From Arthrobacter sp. CDRTa11 (GTDB lineage Bacteria; Actinomycetota; Actinomycetes; Actinomycetales; Micrococcaceae): a stretch of DNA of 64,000 nt. Of the stretch, positions 59,526-64,000 are shown piece after piece. The stretch covers positions 496,001 to 560,000 of the forward strand of contig NZ_CP044532.1 of assembly GCF_026427775.1 (NCBI RefSeq), read 5' to 3'. Position numbers and translations under genes: made by a program. Every line of letters starts with the position of its first letter. Within the stretch, counting starts at the first letter, position 1. A model generated the notes under the pieces. It saw nothing but the letters and a program-made list of their open reading frames with translations, did no database searches and had not been told where the DNA came from.

Positions 59526-60908
59526 CGCCGCGTTGACTCCGATGGCGGGGACCACCGCATCGAGTACTCCGGCCGGCTGACCGATGGCCCCGGGATGCAG
59601 GAACGCGGCCATCACGGCACTCATGACCGGGATGCCCAGGGTAATTCCGATCTGCTGGCTCATGGTGGCCAAGCCGGTGGCCAGGCCCTGTTCCGAGTCG
59701 GGAAGACCGGTGGTGGCCGTGACCATAAAGCCGACGATGGCGGCCAGGTTGGCAACGCCGCCAATAAAGGTAGCAGCCAGTACCAGCATCACCGAGGCAG
59801 GATCAGCGGTGATGAAGAGCAGCGAGCCGGTGGCGGCGGCCTGGACCGAGAGTCCGCTGACAATGGTGGTTTTTGGGCCAACCCTGCCAATGAGTTTGGG
59901 TGCAACAATGCCACCCACCACCGTGCCAATTCCCAGAACGGCGAAGGACAGCCCGGCGCCCAGTGGGGTGTAGCCCAGGACCTGCTGCAGGTAGACGGTC
60001 AGGACAAAGACCAGGGAGGTTTCAGTGGCGAAGGCAAGAATTCCGGCAGCGTTTCCCCAGGCAATGTTGTTCCGCCGCAGGATGCCCACCGGGATCAAGG
60101 CTTGGGCCGTGTTCTTTTCGATGATCAGGAACACCGCGAACAGCATAAGGCCGGCCGCCAAGGGACCCCAGGCGAACTGGTCAGCCCACCCCTTTTCCCC
60201 GGCGCTGGTCAGGCCGAAGACGAGCAGAAGCAGTGCGGCGGTGACGGTAAGTGCTCCCGGCACATCCAGCTTGGCCCTGTTTGGGTTTGAGGATTCCGAC
60301 AGGAACCGGGGAGCGAGGACCAGAACGAACAAGGCGACGGGGACGTTGATGAGGAACGCCCACCGCCAGCTGAGCAAGTCCGTCAGAAGCCCGCCGAGAA
60401 TGGCGCCGGTGGTGAAGCCGGCGGCCATCAGGGAGCCGTTCAGCCCCAGGGCCGTGTCCCGCAGCCGCCCTTCGGGAAAGGACGTGGTGAGCAGCGACAG
60501 GGCCGCCGGCGTCACGGCGGCCGTCGCCAGGCCCTGGGCCACACGCGCCAGCAGCAGCAGACCGGGCTCTGTTGCCAGCCCGCCCAGAAGCGAGCCGAAC
60601 CCCAGCAGCGCCATGCCCGCGATGAAAAGGCGTTTACGTCCGAACAGGTCGGCGATTCGTCCGAAAAACAGTGTGAAGCCGGCGGCGCACAGCGCAAAGG
60701 AGGTGGCGATCCACTGCAGATGCTCCAGCGAGAATCCGACGTCGGCTCCTATCGCCGGCAGGGCAACGTTGAGGATGGAGAAATCCACGGCCAGGGTGAA
60801 GCTGGCGGTCAGCAGCAGGATCATGGTCAGGCGTTGCCGGCCAGTCATCCGCTCCGGTTGAATCGGGGTGGCCAGGTGCTGGAGGGGTGGGGTTTGGCGG
60901 GTGGTCAT
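59463..60908 (-). CDS. MFS drug-efflux transporter, DHA2 (EmrB/QacA) family
   Basis: The 481-residue protein has about 14 helices. LTASFTLAVDFSILNVALPAIG carries motif D1, LFFGRIADLFGRKRLF is motif A, and ARVAQGLATAAVTPAALSLL is motif C-like. The start is ATG 60908; TTG 60920 is an alternative. Members export drugs or toxic compounds with protons. It diverges from the XRE regulator at 61045 across a perfect 27-bp palindrome. The 3' end overlaps nagA. Confidence 0.92.
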   Translation of the reverse strand: MTTRQTPPLQHLATPIQPERMTGRQRLTMILLLTASFTLAVDFSILNVALPAIGADVGFSLEHLQWIATSFALCAAGFTLFFGRIADLFGRKRLFIAGMALLGFGSLLGGLATEPGLLLLARVAQGLATAAVTPAALSLLTTSFPEGRLRDTALGLNGSLMAAGFTTGAILGGLLTDLLSWRWAFLINVPVALFVLVLAPRFLSESSNPNRAKLDVPGALTVTAALLLLVFGLTSAGEKGWADQFAWGPLAAGLMLFAVFLIIEKNTAQALIPVGILRRNNIAWGNAAGILAFATETSLVFVLTVYLQQVLGYTPLGAGLSFAVLGIGTVVGGIVAPKLIGRVGPKTTIVSGLSVQAAATGSLLFITADPASVMLVLAATFIGGVANLAAIVGFMVTATTGLPDSEQGLATGLATMSQQIGITLGIPVMSAVMAAFLHPGAIGQPAGVLDAVVPAIGVNAALCLGTAVVVSIFLRSRPAGS

Positions 60909-60987
60909 GCGCGGTTCCAATCATTGACGTGGTGGTCCTGTTGCTATCCACCGTCCACCGGTTTGCCGGCAGCAGCCACGCCGCGTT

Positions 60988-61014
60988 GTGGGTAGCACTG
61001 GCAGTGCTACCCAC
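60988..61014. promoter_or_regulatory. Perfect 27-bp palindrome, probable XRE/MmyB operator
   Basis: GTGGGTAGCACTG-G-CAGTGCTACCCAC is a perfect 13+1+13 dyad. It ends 30 bp upstream of the regulator start and lies 80 bp upstream of the DHA2 transporter start. It is the strongest operator in the window. Confidence 0.85.
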
Positions 61015-61044
61015 GTTTGCCGTTGTTCGGGAATACTCGGGGGT

Positions 61045-61920
61045 ATGAACGAACCAGCAGCCATGGGCAGCTTCCTGCGCAAACGACGGGCTGCCCTGAG
61101 TCCCGGCGACGTGGGCCTGATGGATTACGGAACGCGGCGCGTCCCCGGTCTTCGGCGCGAGGAAGTGGCCATGATGGCGGGGATGAGCGTGACCTACTAC
61201 GCGCGGCTGGAACAGGGCCAGCACGTCAACGCTTCCGATTCGGTCATCAATTCGCTGTCGCGGGCACTTGCCCTGACGGAGGCGGAAGGAAAACACCTCC
61301 GGGACCTCTCTGGAATCAGACGCCGGAAGCCAGCCTCCTCCCAGCACTCCCAGAACGGCGGCCCCCATCCGACCAGAGCCCATTACGCCAAGCCGGATCA
61401 CGTCAGGGAGGGCACAAAACGTTTGGTTGACGCGATGGCGGTGCCCGCGGTGGTAGTCGGCAAGCGCACCGAAGTGATTGCCTGGAACAAGGCCGGTCAC
61501 AGCCTGGTGGCATCGCATCTGGACTATAGCAGCGCCGAGGATCCTGTGGCGCGGCCCAACCTCACGCGAATGCTGTTCCTGGACGACGGCACCCGGACGC
61601 TCTACCCGAATTGGCGCTCGGAGGCAGGCCGCGCCGTCGCATCCCTGCGTTTGCTCTCCGGACGATTCTCCGACGACACGGAACTCGCCGGGCTTGTGGG
61701 GGAGTTGACCCTCAAGAGCCCGGAGTTCGCCCTGATGTGGGCCGAGCATCCCGTTGAGAACTGCATGTCGGGGCAGAAGCTGCTGAACCATCCGGAGCAC
61801 GGCCGGCTGGACCTGGGATTTGAGGTCCTCACCATGCCTGATGATTCAGGGCACCGCATCCTGACGTACACCGCAGCGCCAGGCAGCAGACCCGCAGCGA
61901 TCCTCGCAGGCCTTGCCTAG
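61045..61920 (+). CDS. XRE-family regulator with MmyB-like domain, second paralogue
   Basis: From ATG 61045 the 291-residue protein has GLMDYGTRRVPGLRREEVAM then MAGMSVTYYARLEQGQ, the HTH of this family, followed by the MmyB-like domain (VVGKRTEVIAWNKAGHSL; RSEAGRAVASLRLLSG; HPEHGRLDLGFEVLTM). It likely represses the divergent DHA2 transporter through the palindrome at 60988. It is a paralogue of the regulator at 18813. Confidence 0.92.
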   Translation: MNEPAAMGSFLRKRRAALSPGDVGLMDYGTRRVPGLRREEVAMMAGMSVTYYARLEQGQHVNASDSVINSLSRALALTEAEGKHLRDLSGIRRRKPASSQHSQNGGPHPTRAHYAKPDHVREGTKRLVDAMAVPAVVVGKRTEVIAWNKAGHSLVASHLDYSSAEDPVARPNLTRMLFLDDGTRTLYPNWRSEAGRAVASLRLLSGRFSDDTELAGLVGELTLKSPEFALMWAEHPVENCMSGQKLLNHPEHGRLDLGFEVLTMPDDSGHRILTYTAAPGSRPAAILAGLA

Positions 61921-61948
61921 TCTGAAAACCGAGTAGAAGGAGAGTGCC

Positions 61949-62380
61949 GTGGAAGGAAACTTTGTGGCGACGTCCGCTGTCACCATTGATGCTCCGCTGA
62001 GCCGGGTGTGGGAGGTGATCACGGACCCCGCTGCCGTCAAGGAGTTTATGTTCGGGACGGAACTCGTGACCGATTGGACCGTGGGCGGTCCCATCGTGTG
62101 GCGCGGGGAATGGGAGGGCAAACCATACGAGGACAAGGGGTACATCCTCGAGGTAGAGCCCGGGCAACGGCTGGTCCACACGCACTACAGTGCGCTGGGC
62201 GGCGAGGAAGACCGCCCGGAGAATTACCACACCCTGACCTGGACCCTCGAGGCCCGCGACGGCGGAACGCTGCTCACGCTTTCCCAGGACAACAACGCCA
62301 CCGAGCAGGCCGCCCAGCACTCGCAGGGCATGTGGGACATGCTGGTGGCGGACGTCAAGGAGATTGCCGAACGCGGCTAA
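61949..62380 (+). CDS. SRPBCC / AHSA1-like domain protein
   Basis: GTG 61949 follows AAGGAGAG. The 143-residue protein has VTIDAPLSRVWEVITDPAAV, VKEFMFGTELVTDWTVGGP and DKGYILEVEPGQRLVHTHYS, the START/SRPBCC cavity fold of AHSA1-like proteins. Such proteins bind hydrophobic ligands; exact role is unclear. It follows the XRE gene by 28 bp and may be co-transcribed with it. Confidence 0.9.
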   Translation: MEGNFVATSAVTIDAPLSRVWEVITDPAAVKEFMFGTELVTDWTVGGPIVWRGEWEGKPYEDKGYILEVEPGQRLVHTHYSALGGEEDRPENYHTLTWTLEARDGGTLLTLSQDNNATEQAAQHSQGMWDMLVADVKEIAERG

Positions 62381-62384
62381 CGAA

Positions 62385-62450
62385 CCCAAGTAGGTCGCAG
62401 TTAACGTCGCCATTCGCGCGAATGACGACGTTAACTGCGACCCAGTTGGG
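62385..62450. repeat. Long hairpin with GCAGTTAACGTCG core, related to the one at 25195
   Basis: Arms at 62393-62409 and 62426-62442 are perfect complements over 17 bp, extended by CCCAA/TTGGG (62385-62389, 62446-62450) through a 3x3 loop. The 16-nt apical part contains ATTCGCGCGAAT. The arm core GCAGTTAACGTCG is identical to the hairpin at 25195-25250. It begins 5 bp after the SRPBCC stop. Confidence 0.9.
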
Positions 62451-62473
62451 CCAGGGGCGCACAAAAACCAAGC

Positions 62474-62519
62474 GGCCGCCGTCGCGCCAGTCCTTAAGAG
62501 GAGAGGCGCGACGGCGGCC
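62474..62519 (-). terminator. Rho-independent terminator of ptsH
   Basis: Arms GGCCGCCGTCGCGCC (62474-62488) and its complement (62505-62519) enclose a 16-nt loop. On the minus strand the stem is followed by GCTTGGTTTTTGTG, a T-tract. It lies 32 bp beyond ptsH. Confidence 0.88.
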
Positions 62520-62550
62520 ATTGGCACGCTGCTGTCACAACGTCATGCTG

Positions 62551-62829
62551 CTACTCGGCGTCGTGATCCGTTTCCAGGATCTGGACCAGGCGGTCCAGGG
62601 CGTCGTCGGCACCGTCGCCCTCGGCGCGAAGCACCACAACATCACCGTGGGAAGCACCCAGGCTCATCAGGGACAGGATGCTGGCGGCGTCCATTGCTTC
62701 GTCGGCCGGCTCGCCTTCACGGGCGATGGTGATATCCAGGTCGAACTCGCCGGCTGCCTCGGCAAAGATGGCGGCGGGGCGGGCGTGGAGGCCTACGCGG
62801 CTGGCGACGGTTGCGGTGCGTTCTGACAT
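62551..62829 (-). CDS. ptsH: HPr phosphocarrier protein
   Basis: A 92-residue HPr: VGLHARPAAIFAEAAGEFD has the active His15 and Arg17, and DAASILSLMSLGASHGD has the regulatory Ser site (Ser50). It passes phosphate from enzyme I to the sugar-specific EII enzymes, here the fructose permease upstream on the same strand (67 bp away). Ser50 would suit HPr kinase control, but no HPr kinase gene is visible. Confidence 0.96.
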   Translation of the reverse strand: MSERTATVASRVGLHARPAAIFAEAAGEFDLDITIAREGEPADEAMDAASILSLMSLGASHGDVVVLRAEGDGADDALDRLVQILETDHDAE

Positions 62830-62896
62830 TTTTGCTCCTTTTGTCTTTCGGCTGGCTGTGGTTCAGCGCCGGGGTTGAGTTATGGGGTGGTGTGGG

Positions 62897-64000
62897 TCAG
62901 ACCGTTGCGGGAACGGGCTCCACGGTAGCAGCGGGTTCACGGACTGCCCAGCGCTTGAGGGCGATGACTGCCAAGGCGCTGACCACAGCTCCTGCCAGGA
63001 TGGCAATGACGAACATCGCCAGGTTGCCGATGGCGAAGAAGACGAAGATGCCGCCGTGGGGTGCCTGCGAGGTAACCCCGAAGGCCATGGTGAGAGCACC
63101 TGTGACGGCACCGCCCACCATGCTGGCAGGGATGACGCGCAGCGGGTCGGTCGCGGCGAACGGAATGGCACCTTCGGTGATGAAGGAAGCTCCCAGTAGC
63201 CAGGCTGCCTTGCCGTTTTCACGCTCGTTCAAGGTGAAGAGCTTCTTGTCCAGGACGGTGGCCAGGGCCATCGCCAGCGGCGGCACCATGCCGGCAGCCA
63301 TCACCGTTCCCATAATCATCCAGGGCGCCTGGTTGTCAGCGCCGCCGGCGCTCAGGCCGGCAACGGCGAAGCCATAGGCAACCTTGTTGAGCGGGCCGCC
63401 CAGGTCGAAGCACATCATCAGGCCGAGGATGATACCCAGGACCACGGCGGAGGCGCCCGTCATGCCGGAGAGCCAGCCGTTGAGGGCGGTGGTGAGACCA
63501 GCGATCGGGCCGCCGAGGAAGAGGAACATCGCGCCGGATGCCACGATGGAAGCCAGCAACGGGATGATGACAACAGGCATCAGGCCGCGCAGCCAGCGCG
63601 GTACCTGCAAGGTGCCGATCAGGTGTGCGATGTAGCCGGCGAGCAGACCGCCGACGATGCCGCCGAGGAAGCCCGCACCCATAAACCCGGCTACGGCACC
63701 GGCAACGAAGCCCGGGGCGATACCTGGCCGGTCAGCGATGGCGTACGCAATGTAGCCAGCCAGCGCGGGCACCAGGAAGCCCATCGACAGGACGCCGATC
63801 TTGAACATCACGGCACCGAGGTAGATCGCTAGTCCGCCTTCGGGAAGGTTGCCGAAGTTGTTCTCCAGGACCACCTTGTCGGCAACCACATTGATGTCGT
63901 AACCGCCCAGCAGGAAGCCAAGGGCGATCAGCAGGCCGCCACCGGCGACAAACGGAATCATGTAGCTGACGCCCGTGAGGAGCGCCTTCTTCAGCTTCTG
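62897..64000 (-). CDS. fruA: Fructose-type PTS permease, EIIC part (partial; N-terminus outside window)
   Basis: The frame is open to the right edge at 64000, giving 367 C-terminal residues. It has about nine helices. SYMIPFVAGGGLLIALGFLL begins the EIIC domain, CFDLGGPLNKVAYGFAVAGL and FITEGAIPFAATDPLRVIP are the fructose-family EIIC signatures. The missing N-terminus probably holds EIIA and EIIB. The permease takes up and phosphorylates fructose. ptsH follows downstream, a common order. Confidence 0.95.
   Translation of the reverse strand, partial: QKLKKALLTGVSYMIPFVAGGGLLIALGFLLGGYDINVVADKVVLENNFGNLPEGGLAIYLGAVMFKIGVLSMGFLVPALAGYIAYAIADRPGIAPGFVAGAVAGFMGAGFLGGIVGGLLAGYIAHLIGTLQVPRWLRGLMPVVIIPLLASIVASGAMFLFLGGPIAGLTTALNGWLSGMTGASAVVLGIILGLMMCFDLGGPLNKVAYGFAVAGLSAGGADNQAPWMIMGTVMAAGMVPPLAMALATVLDKKLFTLNERENGKAAWLLGASFITEGAIPFAATDPLRVIPASMVGGAVTGALTMAFGVTSQAPHGGIFVFFAIGNLAMFVIAILAGAVVSALAVIALKRWAVREPAATVEPVPATV

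Noticed and set aside
1..64000. CRISPR array, tRNA or rRNA genes, prophage, replication origin
   Set aside because: No regularly spaced repeats, no cloverleaf with CCA-type end and no rRNA conserved blocks were recognised by reading; a dedicated search (tRNAscan, Rfam) was not possible.

Overview
The window is 64 kb of high-GC, gene-dense chromosome. Gene content and protein style point to the Micrococcaceae, most likely Arthrobacter or Pseudarthrobacter. Pointers are a desferrioxamine-type siderophore operon with a DtxR-like iron box, a LigD/Ku end-joining pair, GAF-ANTAR and DUF222/HNH (13E12-type) proteins, XRE/MmyB regulators, GTG starts and many ATGA overlaps. No rRNA, tRNA, CRISPR array or prophage was recognised. 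The only clear mobile element is an IS110-family insertion sequence.

Layout. 1-2.1 kb: a truncated FAD-linked oxidase divergent from a LysR regulator, then a small membrane protein. 2.1-18.6 kb: mostly minus-strand carbohydrate metabolism. It holds a secreted GH13 amylase with X25 modules (its last module cut by an in-frame TAG), a beta-propeller lactonase, a PL11 rhamnogalacturonan lyase, three aldo/keto reductases and an SDR epimerase. Between these lie a PrmC-related methyltransferase, a DUF222/HNH protein with a 156-bp repeat across its start, and stress-type membrane proteins. Three LacI-type palindromes precede the amylase, the lyase and one reductase. 18.8-25.5 kb: an XRE/MmyB regulator, a BcsA-like glycosyltransferase followed by a GH26 hydrolase (an exopolysaccharide make-and-trim pair), the IS110 element and a dodecin.

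25.5-32.7 kb: a minus-strand ABC sugar importer (two permeases and a lipoprotein) divergent from a coupled DUF6807-GH43-LacI operon, probably for arabino- or xylo-oligosaccharides. 32.8-38.7 kb: a GntR/FCD regulator divergent from a DUF1537 kinase, a 3-hydroxyacid-type dehydrogenase, a GntP permease and a class II FBP-aldolase-type enzyme, a four-carbon acid-sugar route with an unusual last step. 38.7-43.1 kb: small membrane, acyltransferase, GNAT, GAF-ANTAR and STAS-like genes.

43.3-48.8 kb: desABCD, four overlapping genes behind an iron box. 48.9-53.7 kb: an SDR, a FUSC-type transporter, an MFS symporter and two small hydrophilic proteins. 53.8-57.9 kb: LigD and Ku, divergent, with a small SAP/Rho_N-like protein beside Ku. 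58.2-64 kb: NagA, a DHA2 drug-efflux MFS divergent from an XRE/MmyB regulator across a perfect 27-bp palindrome, an SRPBCC protein, HPr and the C-terminal part of a fructose PTS permease.

Beyond genes, the window contains several very long perfect intergenic hairpins (arms of 13-20 bp, loops usually of 15-16 nt). Two of them, 37 kb apart, share the same 13-bp core. They look like a repeated class of element or bidirectional terminators. No single unmistakable new defence or signalling system was found. The best leads are the variant acid-sugar pathway, the Ku-adjacent SAP-like protein, the triplicated start region of the DUF222 gene, the hairpin family and the nonsense codon in the amylase.
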